Notes: generated by a model from the letters alone, not told the origin. 64,000 nucleotides of DNA from Metaphire vulgaris (GCA_018105865.1 CM030834.1:6558668-6622667), one strand, 5' to 3'; positions 1 to 58,100 are shown, numbered from the stretch's first letter. Translations and numbers: made by a program.

Positions 1-96
1 TAGTATTAGACGTCCAATTATCAAATTCAGTACTGATCTCTTTCTTGCTTTTATTTTTGTGACATAAACATTACATTCGTATAAAAGTAGTTTTAC

Positions 97-44308
<44,212 letters not shown>

Positions 44309-46407
44309 AATTGCATGCGATCTAATACGATCCTGTGAAACTCTTGTACAGAAACCCAGTTACACTTCGTCTCTGAGTTCATAATCCTCTGGAAAATGCG
44401 CTGAGGAGAAGTCGTTCGGTCATCGTCCTCTCGGTTTCTCCTTATTAGACATCATCTCGTATCGCCGTTGCTTGAAAACGTAGAGATAATAAGACTGAAC
44501 ACACGAGCCAGCAGCAACAGAAGCCACAAACACCAAACGCCTCCATTCAACCGCCGCCGCTTACATCAACGCCAGACCCCAAACAGGTCTTCTCCAAATC
44601 AGCTAACAGATCCATCCATCCACACATCCACCCATCCATCCGTCCATTCATCTGTTCGTCGATTCATCCATTCATTCGTCCATCCATCATTCATCCCTCT
44701 AGCTATCCATCTTTTCTTCATTCAATCCATCCATTCCATCTATCATCCATCCGTTTATTAATCTGTCCGTCGATTTGTCGACCAATTTCTCCTTCCATCT
44801 ATCAATTCCATCTATCCAGCAATCCGTCCATCTTTCATTCCTTCGATCTACCCGTCCGCCCATCCATCCACCTCGTCCATCCATCTATCCAATCCATCTA
44901 TCCCATCCATCTTTCCTTCCATCCGTTTATTCCATCTATCCATCCGCCTGTCCATCCATGCATCCAATCTGATCGTCTATCTTGGTCAGAAGATACAATT
45001 TTCCGACTTTTTCCGACATCTTTCCGCTATATTTTTCGTCTTGACTTCGTAATGAGATCGGAATTCGTGTTTTGTGTCTAGGCCTCATGATGCAGATACG
45101 CAGAGCTTCGTGCCCTTCGTCTGCGCGGCGTCTTGAATTGGGCCATCTGACATGTATATGCAAAGCGAATTACGCCATCCGCTTCTCCTTTATTCTTAGC
45201 GTCAGTGACCGCTTTTAAAGAGAACTTTCTAAATCAGAGGCCGAATGTCCAGCAAAATGACGAATTGTAGGTTGAAAATTCAGTATTCATTCGTATTAGT
45301 TTGGAAAAATTACTCAGGAAATCATTAACACTCTGCTATGACCATTTGTGTATAATGGTTTTATGATTGATTGTGATGATCAGATAGAGTTCTTTTTTAA
45401 AATGAATTTAAGCCTAACTCTTCATCTGTAAACAATCCAAAAGCTAAATTAAAAATGTGTTTAGTGAAAACATTGCTAAGAGGATCCTGTGCTTTTTCTG
45501 TGTTAATCGCCAAATTGTTCCAATTATGTAGAGGTCTGATGCATGCCAACCTTCACTTAAAACTGAAGGTTTATTTTCTTACAAATTTTCCGTGGCATCT
45601 TTCGATTAATTAGTAACACAGACCCTGTACGACTGTACGTGTTACATTGGTTTCAATTGAACTTCGTATATGCGCATCATCAGCATTTCTCTATTAAACT
45701 TAAGTTTGCTAAATGCGCTTACAGAAAAATTAGACTAACAGAAACTAGCACTAAGCTTAGAAAATATTATTGAACGAAATTATACAAATCCTTTTGCCAA
45801 ATATGATAATTTGCTTTTCTTTGAAATAATTACTAGGATAGCAATAAATTAGGCGATTTCTCTTCGAGCCCATCAACAAAGAAGTAAAACCGACTAAAAG
45901 TTAAACCTTGTTCGCATTAACCACTGAATCAAAAGAACTGAGACCGAGTTGTTAGATTTTTGGCATTAGAAAACCTCTGATCTCTTAATTTTGATTCGAC
46001 TGAAAGTTCCAGTTGGACAATTTCAGAAACAGAGAATCTCTACACACGGAAAGATTCTGACATTTTGAATAAATGGCAGAACAAAAGCGCTGATTCAATT
46101 CGAAAGGAAAATATGGCGAATATATTAGGCAGAATTATTCATATTTTTTCCAAATAAGACAAAAGAGAGAAATAGGGAGTAAGATTTCTTGAGAATTATC
46201 TTTTTTAAAATTTTGCCAGGAACATACCTTTCTTACCCGGCTTAAAAATCCTATGAGTATGGCAAAATCGCCTAACCGCCAAGTTTGCAGACTTTTATTA
46301 ACCAGAGTCCCCTATTGTTATTGGAGTTTCAGAGCAAAATGGTCAGAATACGCTTTTCTTGCATGCGTTATTGCGAAATAAGATTAATTTTTAAAAGTAC
46401 TATAAGC
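44309..46407. other. region upstream of receptor exon 1; (CCAT)n-rich
   Basis: Should hold the 5' UTR and promoter of the receptor gene, though no defined motif could be assigned. 44610-44970 is an irregular (CCAT)n tract. The rest appears unique and non-coding. Confidence 0.5.
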
Positions 46408-46770
46408 CAGGGTTTCCCAAACTTTATGGAACTGTGCGACCCACGTCAGCGGCTTTCTAACATGCCGTGACCCTGCAAACTTATTGTCGACTAAAATTGA
46501 ATAAAAGTTTCAAAAAACAATAGTCATTTTAATATAAGCTGTGAATGGAGGATTGCAGGCATATAAATTTCTTAGAACCGAAGTCTACTTGCAACTTTCA
46601 ATGCTTGTGACAGTGTGGTATTGGTTAGAAAATAAGAAACTTTATTTGTGACAAGTACAGCATCAAACAGCAAATGTCACTTTGAATCTAATTTCGCGCT
46701 ACCTCGCGATCCACTAGACTGAGCCCTGCGACCCACTTTTGGGTCGCGATCCACAATTTGGAAAACACTG
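46408..46770. mobile_element. hAT-like element, CAGGGTTTCCCAAACT end
   Basis: The left end CAGGGTTTCCCAAACTTTAT and reversed right end CAGTGTTTTCCAAATTGTGG bracket GCGACCCACTTTTGGGTCGC. This is a pattern common in hAT MITEs. The 8-bp flanks do not match. Confidence 0.65.
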
Positions 46771-47350
46771 AATTAGAGGAATGCCATCTAGACATAATGA
46801 TGCGCATTAAGAGTCATCTTCTTGGAGGAAGCGTAACTGACCTGGATCGAATGGGTAGGCCTACATCTTAAGGATCAAAGAGAAACTCTATAGGCATGAA
46901 AATCATAACCCCTTTGCAAATTTGTAATGCTTGATTTATGATGCTTGAATTTTTAAACTAATGAGTTAAGGTTAAACCGCATGTGTAATCATAGTCGTTA
47001 ACTACTATTAGGCCTCTATACTCGAGCCCAATCTTTTTGAGAGGCTACCATGGGAAAGGGAAAGGTATAGGGTTTGGGCCCCCACTTTTTCATCCAAGTT
47101 TACGCCAATGCATGTGTTTATATTCTAATCTAGTAGGAAAATTGTAAAAAGTGGATAATTGACCAACAAAAGTGTTCTGAGACTATTAACTTGTTAGCAA
47201 ATAAGTAGTGTTGATTTCGGACAAATTCTGGACGCACATAAAAGTTCACTTTCCATGTATAATTTTGCACACAGGAAATTTCCTGCGCACACAAACTACA
47301 AAAAAATAGAGGAAACATTGGTTAAGAAAAATTTCGACACTGCTATAGAT

Positions 47351-47976
47351 CAGGGGTGGCCAACCCCATAGAAGGTGCGAACCGCAAATGACAATTTTCA
47401 AAAGCTTGGAAGCCGCTTGCCAGAATTAGACACAAAATGAGCTATTGTGTCTAATTCGTTGTCTGATTTTAAGCTATCCACGTTCATGCTTAGGCGCTTT
47501 AACGATAAATCCTTATTTAAAAACAGTTATTTTTAAAACAAAGCTGCGGACTACTAACAGTTGAAACAGATGACACTATGATGTCTTGTACACTGAATTT
47601 CAGCAAGGCATGAAAACAGGGAATGTCAAAAAGTTTCGTTCGCTAACAGCGGGCGCATTGGAAAATTAATAATATATCCGAACACAACAACTACGTGCAG
47701 AGTGAATTAACGAAAGCCGACTGGGCACTCTGAATGCTCGAACAAAATTCAACTTCGTAGAAACAACAGAATCTAGAGTTCTAGAATACTGCAGAGCGCA
47801 CATTATTGCAATTTTAGTTTAATTATTATTTATTTATTCGAAAGTCAATATATTTTTTAAATTAATAAAAAAATACATTGTATCAAATATTGAAGAGACC
47901 TCGCGGGCCACGGCGGGCCACTTTATGAGACCCGGCGGGCCACAAGTGGCCCGCGGTCCGTAGTTTGGGAACCTCT
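47351..47976. mobile_element. hAT-like element, CAGGGGTGGCCAACC end
   Basis: The left terminus CAGGGGTGGCCAACCCCATA is opposed by GGCCCGCGGTCCGTAGTTTG then GGAACCTCTAG at the right. Inner GGGCCAC repeats. The target duplication is not clear. Confidence 0.55.
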
Positions 47977-48742
47977 AGGTTCCATTCTGCATTAAGTGTT
48001 TCTCTTCGCAGATATCCACCTAGCGATTATTCTGTAATACTTTGCAATTGTTGCTGTTTCTCCCATTCGCTAGGTTCTCAACGACAACTGCTGTTGGTCT
48101 CAGATGTACAATGCTCTGCGAATCAGACATCATGAAGATCGATTGAGAACTTCGGGTCTCTGATGTTCATCCAGGAATCGACTGCACCGTAGGCCTAATG
48201 TCATTTTATAAGGACACGTTTGGCAAGCTATTCCAGACCAGTTTCTCTCACTACAAAGGGGCCGCGGGGTAAAGGCGCAGGCAGGCGGCGCTCGATTGTC
48301 GGGGGTTTGCGGCTCAGGCATCCACCGTTTTGAGGTCTGTCCCTGGTAGAGGGGTTGAAAATTTTGGTTTTAGTTGTAGGGCTTCGTACTGTAGGCCGAA
48401 AACATTTTCCGACGGGAGACTGTTATGCTTAAATGTACAGCTATAAGCGCAAGAACAGATCCATAGAAGTGAGCGTCTAATTTAATTTCTGTCCTTGGTC
48501 GTTGATTCTCGGAAACGAATTTGTGAAACGATTTACGGTTTGGTGATTTCTTGGCTCTACTTTGCATTTAGCGTTGTTCTTTAGTCGAAGGCAGAAACCA
48601 CAATCAGGCCTCGAAATTTAATAGAAAACAAATCAGTTGGAATTTAGAAATTCTCCCATCGGGTAAAACAGGAAAGGTGGCTTCATAGGGTTATCGCGCA
48701 TCGAAATATCGGACAGCGTTCTCAGTCTTTCGTGGCATCGGC

Positions 48743-49171
48743 CAGAGATAACACTGGGCCATTCGAAAAAGGTCCATGATCCATGTGACCCAGTGATCTC
48801 TTGAGCCATGTCCCTATGTGACCCATGAACCATGTGACTTATGGACTCTGGGAAATTAGATGTCTTTGATATCATTTCTAAGTAGTTAAGCCATGTCAAA
48901 ACTAATGTGAAGCATCGATCAACATAATAGCAGAGCTACCCTGCTATACAAGAGACGGCATCATTGCCACAGAATGGAGGCAAAAAGTGCATTGCAAATA
49001 TTTATTTTCTAGTGAACGTGAGCTTGGAATATCATGCGCTACATAATTCACCCGCAATTCCTAAAAGTTTGATGGGTCACGGGTCAATGAATCTTGACGC
49101 GTGATTCACGTGACTCATCGAGCATTGGTGACCATTTTGAAAAGTGACTCATTGAGCCACCGCCATCTCTG
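48743..49171. mobile_element. hAT-like MITE, CAGAGATRRC ends
   Basis: The left CAGAGATAACACTGGGCCAT and reversed right CAGAGATGGCGGTGGCTCAA ends bracket repeated GTGACTCAT/TGACCCA motifs. The flanks GCATCGGC and CCATCGGT match at 6 of 8. Confidence 0.7.
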
Positions 49172-49194
49172 CCATCGGTTGAACGAGGGTGGCT

Positions 49195-49375
49195 GATGTC
49201 ATTTCCCTCGCCGCCTTTTCCTTCACCGTCTAAGCGCCCGATGTGCTCATTCACACACGAGTCGACAGGAAGAGAGAACGAAGCGCTTCTGTGGCAGCCA
49301 GGTTCGAACCCCGGACCTCACGACTGACAGACCAGACAGGACTGAAGCGCCGTCATTCGTAGAGGTCCGCCTTGA
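49195..49375 (-). mobile_element. tRNA-derived SINE candidate
   Basis: The minus strand carries CCGGG-GTTCGAA-CCTGG (49299-49313), a T-arm/B-box-like hairpin, preceded by GGCGCTTCAGTCC, a possible A box. It is followed by a body whose TGAAGGAAAAGGCGGCGAG recurs exactly at 23903-23921. No complete tRNA cloverleaf could be drawn. Confidence 0.5.
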
Positions 49376-51187
49376 ATATCTACCCAATAATCTTAAACAG
49401 TCTTGTAGCACACCTTGCCTAAGTTCCGTACGCTGCTCGGGGAATATTTCGTTATTTTAAAGTTGGCGAAGGTCTGTGGACAATCGTCTGAACTGGACAT
49501 CCGTTTGTTCTCGATTGGGTGACAATGAACACTCGATCTGCCTTCCTAACCTCCTCCAGTTCCTATAATGTATACTGTATAGTTTATTCATAAGATTCAT
49601 ATTACCCTTTATCTCTTCACAATATAATTGCTCTTTCTTATAGAATTAAAATGCTGATCCACACCAAATGCTAAAAATCATTAGCTATAATTATTGCAAT
49701 GAAACATTTGAAATTTAGGAAAAATTGCTGCAAAAACAATGGTGTCTTAAATTTCCGGTCGACCAAATTTCCAGGTATTCACGCTGACCAACGTTCATCA
49801 AATTAGGCTACAGATAGAATTATTAGGCAGAACGGCGATAAATAAAAACATCCTTGCTTTTATGATTGTTCCGTAGGTCTATTCAGCTTTAAAACTGCAC
49901 AAGCAAAGAATTTATTAATCCTGAGCCACTCTGACTCCAGCACAAAGACCCTTCTGCTAATCCATTGCATTCTCTCTCTCTCTCATTGGACTCTATGTTC
50001 TATACATAATTTATTTGCCTTCAGAATTCTTTGACCATCGCGTTTGATGACTATACTATTCGTGCTGTGATCAGACGACGTTGTCAGCCATGTTGCCGAT
50101 CAGCCTGAAACCTTGCTCACCTCGTCAGTTTAAGGTTTGAGACAATATTTCAGGTCGATCGATTAAGATGACGTCTATCACTGGATCACTCTGATGACGA
50201 GAACGCTCCAACGCTCATGAAACAACAACACACGCAACTACATTGATAATAACTAGCTATAAATTCATTTATCTATTACCTGTTAATTTTAAATATATTC
50301 CAGAATAATCTTAGACAATAGTGCAAAAACTCGGCGAAAGCTCATGACTTGCTCCGAGACAAAAGCTTAATATGAAAACACTGAATGCCTAATTCAAAAG
50401 AGGCGAAATCTTGACGAAGTTCTTCTCCTTTGACACATTCCCAATATTTCGCTTAATTCCCTGAACATCGAGTGTCGTTCAAATGAAGATCAGTCGATAT
50501 TCCATCTGAATCGCTGAACTTCGAATCAGGAAAAGCAATTCTTCTGAAAGTAAATGATAGACAAAATTCTTCTTCAAGAGATTTAAAAATTCTATTTGCA
50601 GACCAGTTAACAAATTCTCTTCTCCAGCTATATGTGCAATCACTAGCGTAGCTACGAAGGGACAAATGGCCGGACCCCCATACGGACAGGAACCAATCCT
50701 GAGAATTGCGCAAAAGCAATGATAACTTGTTCGGGGGAAAGGTAGGGTGATTGTTAACAGATTCGATCTAGTTAGTTGCATTACAGCTTTTGGCTACTCA
50801 GTGACAAGCATAAAGTCTTTAAATTATGCACCAAGAGTCCAGAACTCACAGCCCAACTCTAACATTACTCAAAACTTCTGCGTGTGCATGGGCTCCGTCC
50901 CAGACCCCGCTGACGGAGTTCAAGACGCTTCCATAATCCTCACGGTCAGAATAAATGGTGTCGTATAATCTGAAAAGTTATTTGCATAAAAACTGCACAA
51001 GTACAATGTCTAGAGCAATAATACCTTCAAGCAGAGAAAGCAAAAGCAAGACCAAGAAAATTAGAAAAGCATAGAGATAGGCAGTCAACCAGGCAAACAG
51101 ATGGACAGACAGAAAGAGAAGAAGCATTTGGATTTGAAGATGGCGCGTATATGGAGCTAACGTTGCGATAGACCTGAGGCTGCCGAT
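49376..51187. other. no recognised feature
   Basis: Apart from a short (CT)n tract near 49972-49984, I see neither coding domains nor repeats with defined ends. Short open frames around 50450-50780 have no family resemblance that I recognise. Confidence 0.5.
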
Positions 51188-51297
<110 letters not shown>

Positions 51298-52677
51298 GCA
51301 TGCGTAAATCGTTCTTCCGGGGGGCGCAGACATTGTGAAGGAGAGCCGGGTCTCGTACTCGGCGCTGCTGTTGCCGGCGGCCGTCCAAGGAGAACGCATC
51401 ATTGCAGTCGATGGACGGACGATGGAGGTAGACGCCAGCGCTTGGAGGAACGGCAGGCAGAGAGAAGGGAGCTCAAGAGTCAGAAGAATTTCACCTCTTA
51501 AGCAGATATCTTATTTCTCAACAATGTTCGCCTTCAGCCAGAAGAGCAATTCAATAAATAATGAGAGTAATCACATTCCTGTTATGAGCCATATTTTTCT
51601 AGCTCTGAGAATTACTTGTACTGGATCAAGATAAAGTTTTGATCCATACATCGACGACATTCGAATATGCGTACACAAGCAACACAAAACAGCCAGCAAT
51701 GCAGCATTCGTGGCTGATGATCCACTGTCAGTGGGTCGTGCCACATTTGTGCCTATAGGGACCCGCAGAGCACAAGAGCATTGAAAAACTCCTGAATTGG
51801 CTCTTCTCGAATGCTATTTCTTCGTGACATTTTTATGTTTTTGGGAGTTTCAAATATATGTCTTTGTTAAAACATTCATCTGCTTACTTATTAGCGTCTC
51901 ATCCGTTGTAAGTGTTAGTGGACGATGCTAAAGTTTATTAAGGGATGGCTTCATTGAAGGAATGGCACAGTTTTTCGTTAATTTAGATTCTCATCTAAAG
52001 ATTGAAAAAAGAGCGTTGGCATTATTGACCAGTTTGCTGAAGTAGAGATATGGCTTCCTGGTCTGTTTACGATCTGTTGCCAATTTAGACTGTCGGTCGC
52101 CATGCTCGTTCTAATCAGCTCTTATGCTGACGTGCGCCAGAAGCATATCTCTGTTGAACCTGTGTCGTGAAACGCATCAGTAAAAATGTAGGCTTCTTAG
52201 CAATGAATACCATCTAAAACGTTTCAGAAAAGAGTTTCATGTTGCAAAACAGATACTTTCCAGGAAAGTAAACAATGACAGGCAAAGAGAGCAGAACGCT
52301 GTCAGGTTCCTATTAGAACTTGTAAATGCTACACAAGACAGATGTTGAGAAAAATACAGAAATCAACGTTTAGTGATAAATTAAGAATACGTGACAATTG
52401 GGTCATAAATGTGGCGTTTTATCTCAGATCTTTTAGGAATAGAAAATGTATCGGATAGTTAAAAATGTTTTTTCAACACTCATGCGGGACCCCTTCCGAA
52501 AAATACGAGCATTTAAATTAGATCAGTTTAAATGCTTATTACATCAAATCCAAAAACGCCAATGCATATTCCATCAATTTAAAAAGTCAAATACCTATTC
52601 CATCCAAAATAAATGTTTGCCTAGAGTTCTTTTCAAGCGCTTTGGGAATTGATAGGTCTTTACAATATTCGATCTGT

Positions 52678-52995
52678 AAAAGTCCGAGGACCTAAAGTCG
52701 TTAACGTCTTTACCTAAACGTCCGAGGACCTAAACGTCTGAGGACCCGGGAATGGGGACGTGAAAATTGGACCTAAAAATGCGTAACGCTGAAGATTTTA
52801 TCTCAGATCTTTAGCTAGGCATAACAACTGGAATGAGGATAAACGTCTGAGGATAAACGTCTTTGTTTTTAAAACGTCTGAGGACCTAAACGTCTGAGGA
52901 CCTAAACGTCTGAGGACCTAAACGTCCGAGTACCAAACGTCCGGGGGCTCAAAAGTCCGGGACCCAAACTTCCGGAGACCCAGTTGTCCTGCCCC
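52678..52995. repeat. minisatellite, unit AACGTCTGAGGACCTA
   Basis: A 15-16 bp unit repeated with variants: clean tandem copies at 52876-52930, and diverged ones (GTCCGAGGACC, GTCCGGGGGC, TTCCGGAGACC) around them. There are no unique spacers, so it is not a CRISPR array. Confidence 0.85.
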
Positions 52996-55900
52996 GAGTG
53001 ATCTTAGAATCCACTGATCTCTTTTCACTGAATTTAAATCAACGCAAAATCGTTTGACAAGATTTCATTTTCTGAGCAGCAATTGGATTCGGTTTCTATA
53101 TCAACTATTAGTATAAAGGCAATGTAATGTAACAAATCCATTGAACGACGGTAGATTTGTCTCCAAGTCGATTAACGGGCTGCACATTTGACACTAGAAC
53201 AGAATAAAATGGGACAACGTCCACAAATGACATAAAGTGGAATCTACTTTCAAAATGCGGTGTTCTCTGCGTTTGATTACTCAATGACTTTGTAATTGCG
53301 AAATTAAGAGAGTTGAGTGTGAATAAATAAAATTATAAAAATATAACATTTTTTCTCTTAATCTCAGAATGATCTTTGTCAAGATTCTGTATCTCATACA
53401 TAAGAAAGAAAGTGATAGAAGCCTAAGGTTCCTCAGAGACTTCATTAGCGACTGCCTGAGGCAGTTCGTGACACACTCCATTATTTTCTATTGAAAGAAA
53501 GTTCCAAATGACCGTCGACCACATCCACGAGTGCTTCTATCTTGAGAAAATAATTGCTCAGTTTTAAACTAGAACCGATGTTTAGTAAATATCAAAGCAA
53601 CGTCAACAGAACGGAAAATAGGGCCTGGTTGGACGTGCACGGGGATTTACTTGAGTCTCACTGAAGTCATTGGGGGAATTTAAAGTGAACTAGAGAACAC
53701 AATGACATGGCCAGGGCTCCTGAATAGGGGGAACCAAGGCTTCTATAGACCGACATTTCCAGTCCCGACTAGGGAAACTTGAGGAAATCTAGAGACTTTG
53801 AGCACATTTTTCAGACTAGACCTACATAACAGCATATTGGCAATTCTTCAGCTGAAAAATGTTTTCAAGGTCATTAGTTCTCCTAGCGTGGTCTGGAGCA
53901 AAGATCCATCCGTCACAATTTATGGTAATACTAGATTCAAATCGAAGCCCCAGACGCATACATACCTGTAGTAATACTAAAATTAGACGGTGTTGCAATA
54001 CTTTTTTATGCTGTGCTTGTCACGAATAAAGATGATTATTATATTTTAAAGACTATGCTGTATGATTCATTACTGAACGGTCAAAAGCTGGAAAAGCATA
54101 TCGAGTCTGTTGACAATCAAATCACCATACCCCCTCCTGAAAATTTTCTCATCGGTTTTGCGCAAATCCCGCGACTGGTTTTTTGGTGACTATTTGCAAG
54201 AACGCTTGAACAAAATCATTTCAGATTCCTCATCACATAACACTCTGCCTCTGGACGTGAACTGAGCGATGCAGATTTAAAACATGATTACGTTGTTTGA
54301 TTTTTGTTGAGAAATCTTCCGAATAGATGAGGATATCTCGTGATTCGTCAGACTCGCTTATAATCGAAAGCAAAGCAACTCAGCCAACGGGGTTCTCACA
54401 TCGAAAGCTCTCGGCATCATTTGGCGGCGTTCCATGTGCTACATTCACATGCCTCGCAATTATTGATTCTAAGACAATACAAACAAAGGCAGCGGTGAGC
54501 AGCAGAATACGAATGCCTGAGATTGGAGGCGATTCGCAGGGGATGCGAGGGAGAGAGTTCTGCTGGTCTTTCTATGTCTTCAGATGTTGTTATTAGCACA
54601 GAAATCAAATGCACGGAAATAGTTCTCCTTCAAGCGATCGGATTGTCTTTGCATTACAATCGACTCGGCGAGTAAGAGCCGTCAACAATTTATGCATCTC
54701 TAGAACTTAGGAAGAAGAGACAAAAGGACAAGAACTCACGGTCAGTAGGACAGAGGAGAGAGAAGGGAAATAGAGAGGGAGGGAGAGAGAGAAATGGAAA
54801 TAGAGAGAGAGAGAGAGAGCTCCAAGCAAGGTCCTAAGAGAGGAAGGGAGAGAAAGACAGAGACAGAGAAAGAGAGGGAGGAACGCTGCAAAAATAGTTT
54901 TAAATTCTTAGATTCATCCTTCAGTTCTTTCATAAAATAGATATTTTTAGAATCTAGGATTTATTTTCTATACGAGTTTTCGGATTCTTGAAATTCTGAC
55001 CCTGCATACTTTGATAAATGGCGAAAAGGAAAAGTTTGCTCCACAACAATGGAGGAAATTAAGAAATTCACGCATTTAAGATGTTTGCTTTAATATGCTT
55101 TCTGGAAGTCGAAATTTGATTTTCTGGAAAGATTGCATTCGGAGTATGCCAATATCCAAACATTTTAAAGTCTATTAAACTAGTGGTCTTCGATTGCAAG
55201 CTGTATACTGCACATGCGTTACTGCACCGAAATTCAGTTGATCGCTCTGACGAGTTGCATTTAAAATCATTATTTTTATTCGTTATTAACAGGATAGAGA
55301 AAAATTTGTATAGGTTTTCATTTTTGTCTTCTTTCGGACATTTTGCGGTTTATCAACAGTTTTCTGCTGTATGCGCTTGAAAAATTTATATTTGCATTTA
55401 AATAATTGAAAACTTTACTCACCGATGTGTTCCCGGTGACATGAAACGGATTTTTATCTGGAATTCAGTTCGCCCATTCAGCTCGAAAATGTCGAATTTC
55501 TACGCTAGTTTCTGTAACAGCGATACAGCTATACATTTAAAGACTATACCAAAGTACCTGTGCCTAAAATCTAAACCTCGTTTCTACAGTTGCTTTATTC
55601 TGATGCGTCAGCGAACATGAACTGTTCAAAAGCGTTGTTTCAGAAAATGTCGAAAAGTAAAAATATGCCTAATTAGTTGAAAATCCCAATAAGAACAGCA
55701 ATCGAAGTTTCCTCCGCAGTAGAGCCAATTAGAGCAACGACGACATGGACGCATAATAATTGGTCAGAATAAACAGAAGAAACGCCAACGACATGGTAAC
55801 ATGTCTCATTCAATTCGAACGACGCTATTCACCACGACGCTGTGCATGGAGATTCAGAACAACACGAAACTCGTCATATTACACTTCGTCGCTGAAGAAA

Positions 55901-56000
55901 TTAACGTAACGACGACATAAACAGCTCAGATAATTAATTGGTGTCTCAACTTAGAAATCTCTCTCTTTCTCTCTCTCTAAGCAAAAACAAGAGCTTAAAA
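52996..56000. other. no recognised gene
   Basis: Contains a LINE-tail-like block at 54009-54041 (copy of 11018-11051) and GA-rich simple sequence at 54755-54885. The remaining sequence shows no domain or defined repeat. Confidence 0.5.
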
Positions 56001-56080
56001 TCTATCCATCCATCCATCCATCCATCCATCCATCCATCCATCCATCATCCATCCATACACTCACTCACTCACTCACTCGT
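56001..56080. repeat. (CCAT)n and (CACT)n microsatellite
   Basis: About eleven CCAT units then about six CACT units. Confidence 0.95.
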
Positions 56081-56156
56081 TCGTTCATTCAGTATTTATT
56101 CATTCGACTATCCATCCATTCAGTGATCGATTCATGTGATTGAATTGTCTACTCCA

Positions 56157-56485
56157 GGGTTGTCCAACTCGGCCCGGGGCCGGATCCGCCCGCGAGACAG
56201 TTTCATCCGGCCCGCCACGAGTTTGGGAAAATTACAATTTTAGCTATCGGTTATTATCTTTATCTTAGGACTAGGTTTATTTAATAAATTAAAATTCAAA
56301 GAATTCGAAAATGTACAAAATTTGTTCCATCTAAAATTGGTCCAAAATTTGCCAACATTGCCAAAAATTTGTTTAAAATTGCCAAAAATTTGCCAAAAAT
56401 TGCCCATAATTGTAAAAAAATTTTCAAAATTGGCTAAAAATTATCTTGGCGTCGGCGTCAAGAAAAGTGTGAAATGACGCTACTG
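56157..56485. mobile_element. MITE remnants, possibly composite
   Basis: Begins with CAGGGTTGTCCAACTCGG (hAT-type end) and finishes with the reversed CAGTAGCGTCATTTCACACT terminus of the 57.2-kb family. Between are TTGCCAAAAATT repeats also seen at 31.5 kb. Confidence 0.5.
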
Positions 56486-57245
56486 CAAGGTATTATCGGT
56501 ACTTGTAATCTCTTCCGTCGCCATCTGATTTGTTGACACCACTGGTCTACTGTTCGGTCATAGGTCAGCAGTTAACTCTTCCGTCGAAAGTTCTGTCAAT
56601 TTTGAAAGTTCTGATTTAGTCTATTTTCAAAATTCCGTAATTTGATTTTACGATTAAGCTACTTTTTAATGGAAAACAGCACAAAAAAATAGACCGCGAA
56701 AAGTCTTTAAGTGAAATTTCTAACAGAAAAAGTTCTTCAGAGAAAACGATGAAGATAACAGGAATAAGCTTTCCGTTGATTCCCTAATCGAGAAAATGCA
56801 GCGAATTCAATTCTTTCACGCTACAACCCCCATCCCACCTCACTACACCATTCTTTATTTCGTCCTTAATCACAAAATTTCTGCACATTAATTTTCTAGC
56901 GGATTTGTACTTTTATCGTTCGGCCTTTATACTAGACTTAATCCTTTTCAAGAATTCTATCGATTCACTTAACAAAAGTGCTCGAATGTAATCTGCAAAA
57001 TTCTTTGATTTTCTGTTCGAGCGCATAATCGGCTCTTGTGTTGTCGCTAAAGTCAACGTAGAAGAGAATAAATTCACTACTCATGATATTAATAGAGTCA
57101 ATCCAAGAGGCATCATTCATTCTAGACCAACGATGTATATTTCAGCCGACTGTTTATACCAATAATTCAAAAAGATAGATTAAACACAGAGTAAGAATTA
57201 TTGCAATTAAGAATGTCAATAAGAATCGAATATTTTTATTCAAAG

Positions 57246-57611
57246 CAGAGGCGTCATTTGGGGCTGGGGGCCGTGGCGCAAAAATGAAAATATTAATTTA
57301 TAATGTAATAATGTGGAACAAAAAAAAAACAGAGGGCCGCAAGGAAATGAAAAGATTAATTTTATTATAGTGTATGTATTGAATTATTAATGTGCAATAA
57401 AGGGCTCAAAAAAAAAAAAAAAAAAAGGTCGTCAACTATTTTTAATAATGGTAAATGTCAAAACGTACAACGCAAAAAAAAAAAAAAAAAAAAAAAAATA
57501 TCAACTTTTTTTGAAACTAAACTCAAACTTAGTAAAAAATTTCCAATAACAATTCAAAAAATTTTAACGAAAATTTCAAAAAGCAAAGAAAAGTGTGAAA
57601 TGACGCCACTG
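57246..57611. mobile_element. hAT-like MITE with perfect 8-bp target duplication
   Basis: Ends CAGAGGCGTCATTTGG and (reversed) CAGTGGCGTCATTTCACACT. Exact ATTCAAAG lies on both sides (57238-57245, 57612-57619). The interior has two long A runs (57409-57426, 57474-57499) and no coding capacity. Confidence 0.9.
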
Positions 57612-58043
57612 ATTCAAAGTGAACATAAATTAAATCAAACAGTGTTTTCCCACATTCCCAAATATCCTAAAACACAGATACATGCACTTGCCTCATTGCA
57701 TGCATATCCCGCTATATTTGAGACACATCTTCGCTATTAGCAGCAAGAACCAATAATAGCGAACGATCTACGTTGATGACTTCCCTTCCAGCGTCCCACT
57801 CAGGTAACTCCGACCATCGAATTATTGCGTTCGTCTTCTTCTTTAGTTCGTAAACAGCGCACTGATGGCTAGGAGATTGCAATAGGCAATCAATTTCCAA
57901 CAAGGGGCATAAGAGTCGCAAATAAAATCTACCTTATTAACAGTATTTATCTATAGACAGGTTTTTAAACATGGAGAGCAAATTTCATATTTCCAAGTAA
58001 CCATATGAACTCTAACCCATGACCTATAACAAAGTAACATCAT

Positions 58044-58046
<3 letters not shown>

Positions 58047-58097
<51 letters not shown>
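58047..58097. repeat. (AT)n microsatellite
   Basis: About twenty-five AT dinucleotides abutting the left end of the 2.2-kb transposon. Confidence 0.95.

Positions 58098-58100
<3 letters not shown>

Noticed and set aside
47130..47318. Alternative receptor first exon with hydrophobic start and CAQEISCVQ
   Set aside because: No good donor in the right phase and no resemblance to the mature N-terminus; 44221-44308 fits in phase and context.
49299..49313. Complete tRNA gene
   Set aside because: A T-arm-like hairpin is present, but acceptor, D and anticodon arms could not be drawn; more likely a SINE.
52678..52995. CRISPR-like repeat array
   Set aside because: Short units in direct tandem without unique spacers, in an animal genome; a minisatellite.
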